Shown here: one piece after another, positions 1-12,995 of the stretch | How the letters are laid out: every line of letters starts with the position of its first letter | Position numbering within the stretch: the first letter of the stretch is position 1 | Assembly: GCA_023213395.1 (NCBI GenBank) | Contig: CM041465.1 | Location: 190,409,741-190,473,740 of the forward strand | DNA length: 64,000 nt | Reading direction: 5' to 3' | Origin: Cycas panzhihuaensis | Lineage: Eukaryota; Cycadophyta | The notes under the pieces: generated by a model | Seen by the model: only the letters and a program-made list of their open reading frames with translations | What the model was told of the DNA's origin: nothing | Databases searched by the model: none | Position numbers and translations under genes: made by a program

Positions 1-1129
1 AAAGTTTTTATGAATAATATGTGGAAACATAGAACTAATCATTCTTTAGTTAGCTTAATCGATTAAAGTAAATAATGTCTATGGAAGTAAACAAAGAAGA
101 ATTTAATATTTGTAGAATCATGTTAGTCGGTCATTGGATCAACAAATAGTCATCAATATGTATGTGTTGGGACTTAATGAGTGCATCCAAATGTACATTA
201 AATATTGCCACTACTAAATTTAAGACATATTATATCCATGGATAACATAATTGAGGTCAAATTTACATTGGAATAGCCTACTTTCCATCATGATTCTACA
301 TGGTATAACATCCTCAACATATAGAATTTTAATTCAGTGATCATATTAGATGAATCATACTGACCTTTAGTAGAGTACTCACTAGTAGAGCCTTTGCCAA
401 GTCGAGTTCATGTACTACCTACAAAAATACATTAATGTAGGGAATTTGGACTTAGTATCCAAGACTTAAAGAAATAGACTCTTAGCTATAATAGATCCTA
501 CAATACTAAGTTTATGTTATCCACCATTGACCTTGGCTTATCCCCTAAAGAAGATTCCAAATCTGACTAAGAACTTGAGGTCTAGAGCTTTCCCCAACAC
601 CCAAGCTAGAGATATCTATATTTGTTGTCTCTTATCTTGAACAACTATGTATCAAGGGCATCCTTTACAAAACCCCTATCACTATTCTAATCAATGGTTG
701 TGTATCACTTAACTTCATTGATATATCCCTAGCTAAGTATATTGACCTTTATATTGTCTATAAAACTAGATTTACCTATTCCCTACTAAGATATCATACT
801 CTTTATTATATAGGAACAATAAAAAATTAATACATCTAAATTAATATTCAAATATAATATCAGACAAACACATAAACTTCATGGTATTTAACCTCCACTA
901 AATAAACTTCTTCCTAAATTAAATTCATAAGCAATTAAATAGTAGTATTGGACATATAGTGGTTATTAATAATATAAAAAGCTCACATTGGCATCTGCCT
1001 AACCATACAGCATATCCTCATGAAGTACAAGTTTGTCTTCACCCTCTTTATATCCAACCCCCTTCCAGATTATGGTTGTTACCACACCATTTAACTAAAA
1101 TCTCCTCATGATCCAATTAGCCTTAGGTT

Positions 1130-1620
1130 ATATTAGAATTCTTATTTTTTTTTAAATCAGATTAAAAAATTTACTAGTAAGCGAACGAAAATGAGGATTG
1201 TATAGCCTAATAAATGCCTATATATTGCTCTTATTATCCCCATCTATAAAAAGGATGTCTCTTTTTAGCTCTTTATTGATTATTAGGAACTTAGTATGAT
1301 CACCATAAAGAATAAATTCCCAAGCCTAAGGATTGATAATATACTAGATGAAATCAATGGTGCCACCATATTCTCTAAGTTAGATCTTCAATCAAGCTAA
1401 TACTAAATCCTTATTACCCTAGACGATAAACATAAGATGGCCTTCTAAACATATCATAGCCATTTTTAATCCCAATTTATGCCTTTTAGACTATGTAAAG
1501 CTCTAGTAAAATTTCAAGCTTTAATAAATAAAATTTCCCTCTATCTTTGAAAATTTATCATTATCTTCTTTGATGGCTAGAATTAGCATGTCTCTTCACC
1601 TCTAACATTTAGAAACTATT
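1130..1620 (+). pseudogene. gypsy reverse transcriptase remnant
   Basis: The frame running through 1290-1600 reads [19 protein letters not shown], then [13 protein letters not shown] and later a QFMPFRLCKA stretch. These are the template-binding and palm motifs of gypsy reverse transcriptases. The catalytic loop reads FFDG near 1570, so the second Asp of the usual FxDD is lost. About ten in-frame stops, mostly where the family has Gln or Trp, make it a pseudogene. Confidence 0.8.
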
Positions 1621-2559
1621 CTTTAAATTCTCATCTAATGCCAATTATATGATAGGCTTTTAATATGTGACTTTAATAAATCTAAATTATAGTATCTGGG
1701 CCATATCATTTCTTTAGAGATGTCTAGGTTAATCTCAATAAAATTTTGGTTGTCACTACATGGCCAACACCCTAATTACATTCTTTCCTAGGACTTGTAG
1801 GATTATACTAATGATTCATTAGAAATTATGTTACCCTTGCAGTCCCATTAATTAATCTACTATAAAAGGATTCATTTTAGTGGTCTCTAGTTATAAATAA
1901 TTCCTTTAATTACCTGAATGTGATCATGTCATCCACTCTAGTCCTTGTCACCCTAAATGTCTCACAACCTTTCTAGTTAGAATTCAATGCTTCTATATTT
2001 GTCTTAGATGATAAGCTCATGTGGAATTTCCACCCAGTTATATTCAAGAGTCACAAACTCAAAGAGTACAAATATCAGTTATTAATACACTAGTATGAAA
2101 TGAAGGTTATCATATATGCTATAGACAAATGGCACTAATATATATTTGGTTTAAAATTTACTATCTTAATAAACCATCATAGGCTCCACTACCTTCTAGA
2201 TTAGTTGGTTTTATCTAAGAAGTAGGCCAAGTGGATCGATCACCTTTAAATACTTGATTTGACTATCACTTATAAGAAAGGGTAAGATAATGTAGTCACA
2301 AAGGCCCTCTCTTGCCTTCTTAGAACCCCATTTAAACCTAACATATATGCAATCTCTAAGCCACAACCAACATGGTTATTAAATCTGGCCATTAATAACC
2401 AAGCCTAACTTGATTTTATATAATATACCAATAAATCCTATATTTAAAAGGATTAGTCAATACATAAGAACCATCTCTTATATAAGTGCCATATCTTTAT
2501 CTATCCTACAGCTTCCTTTATTCCTTGAATCTTGTCCAAGTATCACTCCACTCCTTTAA

Positions 2560-3800
2560 AAGGCCATTCAAGGCTTAATAAAATATATCATCATATTTAA
2601 TTTGATTATCACCTATTGCACATGAAATATACTATCCTTATATTTATCTATTAGTGTGATATGTATCAATAAAATAAGACAAACACTGAGTATTAACTAG
2701 GCTTTCATTAACCCCTTCATATTCCTTAGGGTAAGAAATATGATATCACAATGGACTTCATCACAAACATACCAATATCTTTTGGGTTTGACTCTATTTT
2801 AGTAATTATTAATAGACTAACTAAGTATGCCCATTTCTTATCTATTCACACATCCTATAAAGAGTCTTGATTTTCTAACCTATACATCTAGTTTATATTT
2901 TATCTTTATGTTTTTTTATCAATAATAGTTAATGATAGAGGCCCCAAATTTACTAGTTTATTTTAGTAAAAATTCTTCCATACATCATAGACTACATTCA
3001 ATATGAATTAAACCTATTATCCATAAAATGATACTCAGTTTAAAGTCCTTAATAAAAATTTGGAAACATACTTATGTTACTTTACTTGTAAACACTAGGT
3101 TAAATGGACTTCTTGGCTTTCCCTTATATAGTACTAGTATCATTCATCTCATCAATCAACTATAAGCATGTCTCTATTTATGGATCCTTATGTCTATCCC
3201 TTACCATCTCATCATATCTTAGTGATCAATCTTGAACTAGTTTTGGTATAAAAAACTCTGAGATATGGAACAAGTCCTGAACACCCTCAAGTAAAACCTT
3301 AATACCACTAAGAATCATATGAAGTAACTTATTAATGATAACCATTTTGATTTCTTTTTCTCCATTGCTAACTTGGTTTTCCTTTGTCTTCAGTAGTACA
3401 ATAAGCAATCCCTTAAGAAGTATGAAATTCATAAGCTTATCCCCTAATACTATGGTCCATATAAGATACTCCAGCATATTAGTAAGGTCGTGTATACCAT
3501 GGAACTCCCTTCCAATTCCAAGACCCTTAATGTTTTCCATGTTTCATATCTTAAAGAGTATCTTTGCAAAGACATTACTCCCCAGACTATTCTCTTGGTC
3601 CTTGATAAAGAGTAACTCCTTATAATCCCATTAGAATGTATCTTGGCCAATCAATAAATCTACCTTTGGAACAAGACCATATATGAGCATTTGGTGTAGT
3701 GGGTTAGTTATGAGTCTGAGAAAGTAATATAGGAATTGGTTGAATTTATTAAATATCATCTACATCTCCTTAGCTTCAAGGGCTCAACATATCAGGGAAT
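2560..3800 (+). pseudogene. gypsy integrase and chromodomain-like remnant
   Basis: The frame around 2745-2840 reads [19 protein letters not shown] followed by [13 protein letters not shown]. Near 2925 comes VNDRGPKFTS, the second-Asp region of a gypsy integrase core. Past the core, about 3630-3790 gives a stretch with LWNKTIYEHLV, WVSYESE and ELVEFIKYH, the layout of an integrase C-terminal chromodomain (aromatic residues around a W-x-G/S-Y block). Families with this tail often insert into heterochromatin, but that role is only inferred here. The open frames of 60-100 codons at 3226-3650 are by-products of this decayed body. Confidence 0.7.
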
Positions 3801-3850
3801 GGGACATATTACATAACTACCTATTGTCAATGAAACATGACTCCTAGATA

Positions 3851-4947
3851 GGTGACCAAGGGACTTGGTGGTTAGTGCATCTATTAACTTTTGTATATGG
3901 ACTACTTATATCTTCTAATAAAATTGGAAGCTACTTATACCACCAATGGTATTTTGTATTAAAGGACTTTCCTATTTATTTAAAGCCACCAAATGTAGAA
4001 GGGGTATTATTGTGTATTAAGATCATATGTGATAGAATACCCCAACACATTTCTAATTCTCTTTTGTTAACCTTATAAGTGACCATCATATGTAATTATA
4101 TTCTCGTTTATAATAAAGAAAGTCCATTACTATCATATTATGTCCTTTGAGCTATTTAAACTTCTTAGTTTGCAGAGAATATTGGTGTCATAACATCATA
4201 AAAACCTTTCATGTAATTAAATTTTACAAGTAGGATGTCCCATCCTTTGAATTAATTCATGCTATCATAATACTACATATCATTTACCACACTACAATGT
4301 CTCTTACAATCCATTAACTCAAATTTTGGTAATAATTAAGTACTACAAGTAGACATTATAGTTTACAAGTAAAGAAACATTTGTCAAATACTAAAACAGA
4401 TTTGAGAATAACTAGAGCAACTAAGTTATAGGGCCATTAATGTTAGATAATAGTCATAAGGGGAGGTTCATGCCATTAATAAAGAATTAATGAAGAAAAA
4501 TAAAAAAATAAAATATAAGTGAAAATCCTAAAACTTGATTAATCTATATATTCATCTGAATTAAGTGCATAAAAGAAACTTTAATAAATAAGGCCACATA
4601 AACTAAATATATTAAAAAGAGGAGAATGGTCTAAAACTTTGATGATCTTTATTCCCTCAAAATAGATATAGATAAATATAAAGAAGAATACCAATAATAG
4701 CAGGAAAGTTCCATTAAGAGGCTTAATAAATTAATTATCAGGATATATACCCTAAAATAAACAATATAACATTTACTCTCAAAGTATGATTTTGAGGAAT
4801 AAAAGGCTTAGAAGACTTCAGTCCAGTAAAGAGGAAATTTTAAAAATGGATGGATATTAAAAAGATCAAAAGAGATAATAATAACTGTTAACTACATATC
4901 TTTTATCATAATATTAAAATATTAATCTACTTATAAGATGGACATAT
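3851..4947. other. Unassigned AT-rich DNA left of the copia element
   Basis: This stretch follows the chromodomain-like region and precedes the copia target duplication. It should hold the 3' end of the gypsy element. A purine-rich run near 4458-4465 (aggggagg) could be its polypurine tract, but no LTR partner is present in the window. A 67-codon open frame at 3875-4078 shows no recognisable domain and I do not call it a gene. Confidence 0.4.
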
Positions 4948-5232
4948 TGTTGGAACAATACCTATTGGGGATTGTATCAGGATAAGGTTTGGTGGAGTTA
5001 TTATGTAAGTACCAATAGTCACACCTAGTTGACTTCATCAGATATTAGTACTAATCATTTTGATGTATATTAACGTTAGTCAATGGTAGATGTTGAGCAC
5101 TTCCCACTCACATCACACCTATATATTCATAAGGTCTGAAGACCCTAGGGTTCATAAACACTGGCATTATATTGGATTGTTTGCTCATGCTTTCATGTAT
5201 TCTCTCTGCTCCCTCTATTTGTAATTCTATCA
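4948..5232 (+). repeat. 5' LTR of copia element
   Basis: It starts TGTTGGAACAATACC and ends TTCTATCA. It aligns along its length with 11545-11838, sharing for example ggtctgaagaccctag and catgctttcatgtattctctct-like blocks. The sequence tttagtattagag follows directly as a mutated primer-binding site. Confidence 0.88.
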
Positions 5233-5245
5233 TTTAGTATTAGAG
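5233..5245 (+). promoter_or_regulatory. Primer-binding site (iMet tRNA-like)
   Basis: The sequence tttagtattagag follows the LTR end. Allowing two G-to-A changes it matches the TGGTATCAGAG type complementary to the 3' end of initiator methionine tRNA, the usual primer of plant copia elements. Confidence 0.65.
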
Positions 5246-7456
5246 TAGAGTTTAGGAATTCTAAGCTTAGTTTAGGTTGTAGAAGCATCGTCCAAGAATC
5301 TAAAGGCATGTTTGAGAAGTCAAAGTTATGAAGGAGACATGAAGAATTTATTGCTGCTCAAGTTGTTGGTATACACACACTTTCCATTGGTTTATTACAT
5401 CATTGATATCATTTATGGCTTTCATCTTTACTCTATTTTCATTTGGGTTCATAATATCATTATATTCAAGCCATAGAGCTCCTATAACATTTAGTTGAAA
5501 ATTTATTTTGTGTCTGTGAGTATAATGGTTCGTCTGCACTAGGAATTAATCAAAGAGCCATTGTGTGAGGTATTGCACACCTTACAATTATGTATTAAAG
5601 ATTAACACACTACTAATTCATTTATTGTAAAGCTTGCTCAACTAAATCTATATCATTCAAAGAAGAAAGGAGAGCATCTACAAAGTCTACATTTACATTG
5701 TCCCAATTACCACACATTTGCATCCTCAAGAGAAGAAGTTTGGTTGTCACACATGTACATATTATGCCTTTGTTTATTTAAGTCCTTATGTTCCCTTTCT
5801 AATACTTTGTATTGCATCTTGTTATTGTCTATATTTGCATCTTCCTTTTCTCACTAGTGAACTTAATATTGATGATTAAATAAAGGTTGAGTAGTCCATT
5901 TAATCTTGTCCCATTTCTCACATTGTATGTCTACGTCATTGCTGTGTTTACAATTTATGCAATTTTCTATTCCACTTCCTTTTTATACTAGTAAATCTCC
6001 TTGAAGAACATTTTTTTAAATTTTAGTTTTGATTTTCTACTTTAGACCTTCCATCATTTGTCAAAATAATCTGACCTCGATACCTTTCCCTTTAACTACT
6101 AATTATGTTGTGTCCTCTTTTACATAGAGCATATCTTTACACCTATACTGAAATCTTGTTGCTTTTCATTTACGTAGACAGTAATCACATTGTTAACACA
6201 CATCATACATTCGTTGCCAATGGTGGAACACAAATATTTGGTATATGAACATTATAACCTTTATGGAATAATCTTTATTGATTTTTAAATCAATTCACTT
6301 TTGACCAGAGGCTATTACATAGATGTCTTTTTTATTTTATAGCTACGTAACATAGCCTACACTTTTTTATTCTCTTCGCTAGTTGTATAAATATTGCATG
6401 CCATAAATTTGATATTTAGCTCATATTTAATCTTTGTGCTTGTATAAATTTTAAATATATATATGTGTGGCTTCTTTTAAAATAATCATTTTACACATAT
6501 TTACTCATGCGTCCCTTATTATGAGTCTTCTTTTAGACTACAAGGAGATCATTGACTTTCCATTCCTTCAGACCTTATCACTCTTAATCATTATTGCCCA
6601 TAATTGTTACAGTTTTTCAAGGCTAAAACTAGAATTCTCAGATCTTATCCATTGATACACTTATCATTGTTGGTACTTTATAAGAAGGATCTACGAAATC
6701 ATCTAATATTTTTTATTTATTGAAGTTCATTACTTGGAAGCCCTCTTATTCTGCATTTATTAGGTTATATTCATTAGTTAAAGTGATTAGGTTTAGTTTT
6801 ACAAAAGGGGCCAAGATAAATTTTCAAGTTATTGTTCAAAGAAATGACCTACCTTTGTTCTAATGGCCATAATTTTTACCAACAAAGTCTAAAGTTGATT
6901 TTGTCAACTCCAAAACATAGTTCATTTTCACTCAATTGAAATAAGTGGTCACATGACCATCTTCCATTTTAGTTTGATATATTTTTTAATGAGTAAAGTC
7001 AAAGCAATGTGTATTTGAGCCTTTAATATTAAAAAACTAACTTTTTTGTAAAACCTTTTAATGCATATCTTGGTGGTTTGACATTTAAATTGAGTCTTGT
7101 CTAAAGCACTGGGCTCTATTCTCCTTTCTCTAGTAGGTTGTAAAGACATTTTTTTTTTTAGATCATCTTAATAATATTTGCATCCTCAAAAGTGGCACTA
7201 GTGAAAGGCTTCCTACATCATGACCTTTGTATAAACTAGTGAAAATTTAAATTATAACTTCCTACTAATACAAATTATTACTTTTTGAGATGTTTAGAGT
7301 CCTAATTGGGATATTTGTCTAAGTTCTATAGGTAAAGTGGGATATATCTTGTGTTTATTGAGTGCCTTTTTATTACTTTTTAGTGATTTTGATTGTATTT
7401 TATTTTCAAGTACTTTACATTTTAAAAGTTACTTTTTAAGGTAATTTTTCTTTACA
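5246..7456 (+). other. Long leader between primer-binding site and gag
   Basis: There is about 2.2 kb between the primer-binding site and the gag start. I see no retroelement domain and no LTR pair in it. Open frames of 60-66 codons (5348-5539 -, 6467-6655 +, 6949-7149 -) have no recognisable motif. It is either a genuinely long untranslated leader or it hides a second, eroded insertion. Confidence 0.45.
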
Positions 7457-8400
7457 ATGGCATCAAATCTTAGAAATGTAATTATGCCTAAATTTTATAG
7501 TATAAACTTTTTTAATTAGAGTAGGCAAATGAAGCCTATATTTATTACCAATAACATGTGGGAATTTATTAATATGGGCTATGAAGAGATTGATGAAACT
7601 ACCATAGAGAATGAAAAGAAAAGCTATAAGAAGAATTCAAAGAAGGATAATGAGGTGCTTGTACTTATCTTTTATACATTGGAGGACTAGATCTTCTTCA
7701 AAGTCAATGAGGCCACAACATCAAAGTAGGCTTAGGATACACTCAAGACAACTTATGAAGGAGCAACATCTTTAAAGCTATAAATCTTAAGGAGAAAATT
7801 TAAAAATCTAAGGATGACAATTTATGAGGGAGCTAATGAGCTTATCACTAAGGTTTAAGACTCAATTAATTAAATGAGATCTTTAGGTGAAATAATTAGT
7901 GAATAAAGGGTTGTTGAAAAGATCCTAAGATGTGTAAGAGATATTAAAAGGTTTAAAATGGTGGCCACTAGTGGGAAGTTTTAAAAAACCTTATCATACT
8001 ACAATTGATCAATTATGTACTATACTTTTCACTGCTTAAGAGAAGAAAAGGGAAAGTGAATCCCTTGACCATCGCTTTGCCAATAAGGCTAGAATTAAGG
8101 ACAAAATTATAGGGATAGAGATCAATCCCCTAGAGGTAGAGGCCAACTAAGAAACTAATCTCAAAGATAAGGCCAAGGTTTTCAAAATTATCATGACTTC
8201 CAATGACAAGGTAATTTTCAAGGACAAGGAAATTTCAAGTACAAAATCAAAGATATTATCAAGGGCAAGGGAAAACCTATGGACCTCAAAGAAGAGGAAG
8301 AGGTTAAAGTCCTAGGGGAGGAACCAAGGACAAAGAGGAAGGAGTCCAAGAGGAAGAGAAAGCACTTAATATTGTTATTATCATAGAATTGTCCACTTAG
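7457..8400 (+). pseudogene. copia gag remnant
   Basis: Translation from the ATG at 7457 gives MASNLRNVIMPKFYS, then a segment with FITNNMWEFINMGYEE and later LKTTYEGATSLKL. This is the layout of the copia gag (UBN2-type) domain that packages element RNA. A CYYH..H-like zinc-knuckle trace occurs near 8370. At least eight stops interrupt it, including TAG and TAA at expected Trp or Gln positions. The ATG was chosen because an A-rich leader with no other in-frame Met precedes it. Confidence 0.75.
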
Positions 8401-8519
8401 AAGAAAAATATTTTACTAAAAGTGCACATTCAAAAAGGAGAATAGTCAATACAACTATAAAAGAAGGGCATGATGATAGATTATTTCTTTTAAGTTTAGT
8501 GGCCAATGGATAAGAAGAT

Positions 8520-8850
8520 AATCGGTATATTAATTCAAGATGTTTAACATATATGACACACAAATAAGAATGGTCTAAGAAGATGTATAATTCTAAGAAA
8601 AGTAGATTTATGTTTGGGTGTTTGGGGAAAATGCCACACATACAATAGTTAGAAAGGGAAATGTTTCTATAATAACTAATTTTGGAGCAACCAAGTGTAT
8701 AAATAATGTCCTTTATATTCTAGCTCTCAAGAAGAATCTTCTATCAATGGGTCCGATTATAAAGAAAAAGTATAAAATGATCTTTAATAATAGAAAGTAT
8801 ACCATCAAGAACAAATTAAGGGACAAGGTAATTGTGGCAAAGGGTTAAAT
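8520..8850 (+). pseudogene. copia protease remnant
   Basis: The frame near 8528 reads RYINSRCLTYMTHK, corresponding to the copia protease active-site region, but the catalytic Asp-Ser-Gly is changed to Asn-Ser-Arg. Downstream, 8618-8848 stays open for 76 codons and ends with VLYILALKKNLLSMG, matching the conserved protease C-terminal block that precedes the integrase zinc region. Confidence 0.75.
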
Positions 8851-8929
8851 GACTAGTGATAAGTTATTTAAACTAATCATACCTTAAACAGATTTCTATA
8901 CTATAAAAGCTTTAGTAAATATTGATTAT

Positions 8930-9700
8930 GAAATATGGCACAAAAGACTTGTCCATATAAATTATAATATTTAGATTTGATGAAAAGAATGGATATGGTG
9001 ATCAGACTCCTTGTTATAATTTGTGAAGGTTACATAGCTAGAAAACAACAAAGAAAAAGTTTTCCAAATGAAATTTATAAGGCCAATGGGCCCCTTCAAT
9101 TGATTTATACGTACCTATGTGGTCTAATGGATGTACCCTCAGAAAGAGGTTCTTGCTACTTCATGGCTTTAATTAATGATTTCACTAGAATGAATTGGGT
9201 CTACTTCATCAAATTCAAATCAGATGCTCTTTAATACTTTATAGACTTAAAAATTTTGATAGAAAGGTAAAGTGGATTTAGAATTCTTATCCTAAGATTA
9301 GATAATAGAGGAGAACTTATCTCAAATGAGTTTAAGGTTTATTGCAAGTATTATGGGATAAGGAAATAACTTATTAAGCCTTATACTCTATAGTAAAATG
9401 AGGTTGTAGAAAGAAAGAATAGAACAATTAAAGAAATAATAAGGAGTATGCTTAAAGATAAGCATCTTGGACATGAATTTTGGGCAAAATCTATATACAC
9501 AATAGTTTATATATTGAACAAATATACCACCAAATTAGTTAGGTGGGTCACACTAGAAGAAGCTTGGACTGACTATAAACCAAGCATTAAATACTTAAGG
9601 ATTTTCGGATGTATAATTAATGTATATATTCTAAACTAAAGAAAAGCTAAGTTAGATTATAAGAGCACGAAGTGTATCTTTATAAGATATAGTGACTGAC
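8930..9700 (+). pseudogene. copia integrase remnant
   Basis: It begins with the pre-integrase block IWHKRLVHINYN and a C-terminal zinc-ligand trace (CEGYIARKQQRKSFP). The core follows: QLIYTYLCGLMDVPSERGS, YFMALINDFTRMNWVYF, RLDNRGEL and VVERKNRTIKE. These cover the D, D and E regions of the DDE integrase. The open frames at 8977-9234 and 9448-9639 are parts of it, and the rest has stops and shifts. Function in cDNA integration is known for the family. This copy is dead. Confidence 0.85.
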
Positions 9701-10069
9701 CTAGATCCTATAAACTCTTGATCTAAAAGTTAAAGGAATGATTGTAAGAAAGGATGTCATCTTTAAAGAAGATAAATTTTATCAAGAATAAGTTACTAAA
9801 AATGATAGAGGGGAAAAGATCATGGTTGAAGTAGAATTAAATCCTAAGAGTAAAAATGTTCCTAATCTAAATGAAGTAAGACCTTATACTTGAAATCAAA
9901 TGGTTCCTATGTGGGTATAAAGGGCACATGACCCTTTAAACATTTTAGATAACAACTTTGAGAGAATAACAACTAGGACTTAAAGGATAAATTTTACTTT
10001 AATGATTCAAGTTATAGAGCCTAATGACCCTCATAACTTTGAAGAGGTTAATATATAAGATCAATGAAA

Positions 10070-10760
10070 ACAAGCTATGAAAGAGAAATATAATGCCTTA
10101 GTTAAAAATGATACATGAGAATTAGTAGATCTTCCATCAAATAAGAATACAATTAGAACTAACTGGATCTATAAGACTAGGTATAAGTCAAATGGAATGG
10201 TTGATAAGTATACGGTAAGGTTACTTCCTAAAGGCTATGCTCAAATTGAAGGTATAGATTATAATGAGATTTTTATACCAGTTACAAGACTAGAGACAAT
10301 TAAATTAATAATAGCTTTAGTTGCGCAGTAAGGTTGGAGAGTGCACCAAATGATTGTTAAAAATACTTTCTTAAATAGTTATATAGAAGAAGAGATATAT
10401 GTTTAATAACTAAAATGTTTTGAAGTAATGGATGAAGAAAACAAAGTCTATAAACTTAAGAAGGTCTTGTATGGACTTAAATAAACACTTAGAGCATGGT
10501 ACTTTAGGATCAATAAATACTTTAAGGATAACAGATTCTAAAGGAGTCAATCTAATCTAAATTTGTACATCAAGATAAAAGGAAGCTCTATATTTATTAT
10601 GGGCTTATATGTTGATGACCTTGTATACATTAGGAATGATATTCACTTGTCCTAAAGATTGAAAAAGGATATGTGTAAAGATTTTAAAATGATAGACTTA
10701 TGACTAATACATTACTTCTTAAACATGGAGGTTTAGCAAGATGAAAATGGAATATTTATC
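10070..10760 (+). pseudogene. copia reverse transcriptase remnant
   Basis: Motifs in order are NWIYKTRYKSNGMVDKYTVR, GYAQIEGIDYNEIFIPVTRL, LKKVLYGLK and the catalytic YVDD box at 10608-10619, which is intact. Several TAA/TAG codons stand where copia proteins carry Gln, for example just after VLYGLK. Confidence 0.88.
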
Positions 10761-10899
10761 TCCCAAAGGATATACATATTAGACATATTATACAAGTTTA
10801 ACATGAGTAGCTATAAGTAAGTTATAACTCTAACAAAAGTTGGGATGAAGTTACCCAAGTTTGAGGAATCAAAATCAGTTGACCCTACAATCTATATGT

Positions 10900-11530
10900 A
10901 ATTGATTGAAAGTTTAATTTACTTAATTTCAACTCGACCAGATATCTTGTATGGTATTATTGTGATTTCTAGATTTATGCATAATCTTATGGTGAGACAT
11001 TAGCAAGAAACAAAGAGGATTCTCATGTATCTAAAGTGCATAAGCATATATAGACTATATTACAAGTTATAAGGGGACTATATATTAATTGGATATATAG
11101 ACTCACATTGGGTAGGTTGTGTAAATGATAGGAAATCTACCTATAGTTATACTTTTAGTTTAGGTTCAGTTGTAATAGCATGGTGTTCAAAGAAATAGGC
11201 CAGAATATCTTTGTCTACTACTGAAGTAGAGTGTAAGGTAGTTATAACAAGTGCTTATGAGATAGTTTATGTTAGAAGGTTACTCTAAGATTTATAAGAA
11301 GGATAAGTTGGTCCCACTTGGATTCTTTGTGATAATAAAAGCACCATTCAGATGACTGAGAATGTAGTGCTTCATGGTAAGATAAATCACATGGAAATAT
11401 AACATCTTTTTATTGGGAAATTGGTCTAATAAAATAAGAAAGATTAGGAGGCAAGCATATTCATTAAGGTACATAGAAAGATAAAGTTTATCAAATTTAA
11501 AGGTAAACTTAGAGTCTCCCCAAATGGGGA
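10900..11530 (+). pseudogene. copia RNase H remnant
   Basis: The translation shows STRPDILYGIIVISRFMH, then GYIDSHWVGCVNDRKSTYSY, AWCSKK, LSTTEVECKV and ILCDNKSTIQM. This is the standard copia RNase H series carrying the D-E-D catalytic positions. It ends shortly before the polypurine tract at 11532. Stops are frequent. Confidence 0.85.
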
Positions 11531-11544
11531 TTATAGGAGAGAAA

Positions 11545-11838
11545 TATTGGAATAATATCCATTGGGGCTCATATCAACCTAAGGTTTGATGGAGTTATCA
11601 TGTCAGCACCAATAGCTACACCTAGGTAACTTTATTAGATATTAGTAGCAATCAATTTAGTGTTTGTTAATGCTAGTCAGTGGTAGATGTTGAGAACTTC
11701 ATACTCACATCCCACCTATATATTCATACGGTCTGAAGACCCTAGGTTCATCAACACTGCCATCATATTGAATTTTTGGTTTACCCTTTCATGCATTCTC
11801 TCTACTGTCTCTGCTCCCTCTATCCCCTAATTTCATCA
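11545..11838 (+). repeat. 3' LTR of copia element
   Basis: It pairs with 4948-5232. It starts TATTGGAATAATATCC (the usual TG is now TA) after a purine tract, and ends TTTCATCA. Confidence 0.87.
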
Positions 11839-12590
11839 GATATTAAAGCAAATAAATGGTTGGTCAATATATAAAATGCCATGAAATCAATATAGATTAG
11901 TGATACTCAAGAGTAAATTAACTTTAGCATAGATCACCTGATAGGATCCATATATTAGTAGACAACATCATAAAAAGAGGAAGGAAAGGCAACCTAATTA
12001 AAGTAGAAACCACATAGAGCACTAATAGAGTGAGCCATATCATATCCAATTTACATACTGCTTCTAAGGGGAACAATTATTTAAGAAATTCATATAGGGG
12101 TTCCATAAACTTTATTTAAAGGTGGGTACGACTTCCACTTATGTTCTCATACTCTACATCAATAATTTGTAACCCTAGATTCAAGTAGAGATCATTTCTT
12201 TATCCCAACTATATTAGATTATACAATCAATTTGATACATCAAATTGAATCCAAAAATTAGATTACTTAAAGAAGGTTCAATATGACACCACTAACAAAT
12301 CAAAGTCTAAAATATAAGTTAAGGGGAACCAAGAAACCAATGTTTTAGAGCTACTAGAGCATAGATTCCTATACTAATAGAAATTTTGATGTAATATAAA
12401 AATTAAGGAAGAGGGAGAGAGTTGAGGAAAAGACCCTTTGTATTTATCATACTCATAAAAATTAATGTAACAAAGGATAAAAGTATAGAAAAAAAAAATG
12501 ATATAATGTAGAGGTTAACACTAAGGTTAAGGAGAGGGAAGAACCTCAAAAAGACTTTGATGAGATTCAATCAAATAAAGAATCATTATG
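11839..12590. other. Unassigned DNA right of the copia element
   Basis: By position this continues the DNA into which the copia element inserted. No coding motif or LTR partner was recognised. It may be eroded gypsy gag, because a gypsy protease trace follows directly. Confidence 0.35.
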
Positions 12591-12995
12591 TATAATGGAG
12601 CTAAATGGTGGCCAACCATAGAGATCTTTGTCTATTATGTCCAACATTTAATATCCAAATACTATTAAGTTCTTCAGATACCTTATAAAGAAAAAGGGTA
12701 TGGCCCTTATTAATCTAAGAAATACATGTAATTTCATTGATGTTTAGATTTCTAATAGATTAGAGTTACATGTAGAGAAGAATGATTTTAATATCACACT
12801 TCTAATAGTTTGGGTCTTGCAATGTTATGAGATTAAGTAGGACTGCCTTTAGATCAATTGGCTCTCAGTAAATTACTATACTTTTCTTATTTGTAATTTT
12901 GATATAGTCTTAGGAGTTAAATAGCTGAGCACACTTAGGACCTATTCTCTAAACTATAATAAAAAAATTTATCAAGTTTATAATAAATGGTAAAA
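12590..12995 (+). pseudogene. Ty3/gypsy protease fragment
   Basis: The frame gives NTCNFIDV, then ISNRLELHVEKNDFNIT and NFDIVLGVK followed by LSTLRTYSLNY. It resembles the aspartic protease linker of chromoviruses (the NFID and DVVLG-WL-LG blocks). The catalytic Asp-Ser/Thr-Gly is not visible in clean form. It cannot be the missing 5' part of the element at 1-3850 in simple collinear order, so I treat it as a separate, more eroded insertion. Confidence 0.6.

Larger units (their letters stand above)
1..3850 (+). mobile_element. Decayed Ty3/gypsy chromovirus body
   Basis: Conceptual + strand translation, allowing stops and frame changes, gives gypsy pol domains in the normal order. They are an aspartic protease trace near 620-780, reverse transcriptase about 1130-1620, RNase H about 1930-2330, integrase about 2560-3200 and a chromodomain-like tail about 3630-3790. 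Protease-RT-RNaseH-integrase order marks Ty3/gypsy rather than copia, and the tail marks a chromovirus. The 5' LTR and most of gag lie left of the window. I could not identify the 3' LTR. Stops occur every few codons, so no protein is made from it. Confidence 0.8.
4948..11838 (+). mobile_element. Complete but inactive Ty1/copia LTR retrotransposon
   Basis: Two LTRs of about 285 and 294 bp (4948-5232 and 11545-11838) flank a 6.3 kb interior. An initiator-Met-tRNA-like primer-binding site follows the 5' LTR and a purine tract (tataggagagaaa, 11532-11544) precedes the 3' LTR. Five-base flanks catat (4943-4947) and gatat (11839-11843) match at four of five positions and are probably the target duplication. 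The interior encodes gag, protease, integrase, reverse transcriptase and RNase H in copia order, all broken by stops. The LTRs differ at many positions, so the insertion is old. Confidence 0.88.
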
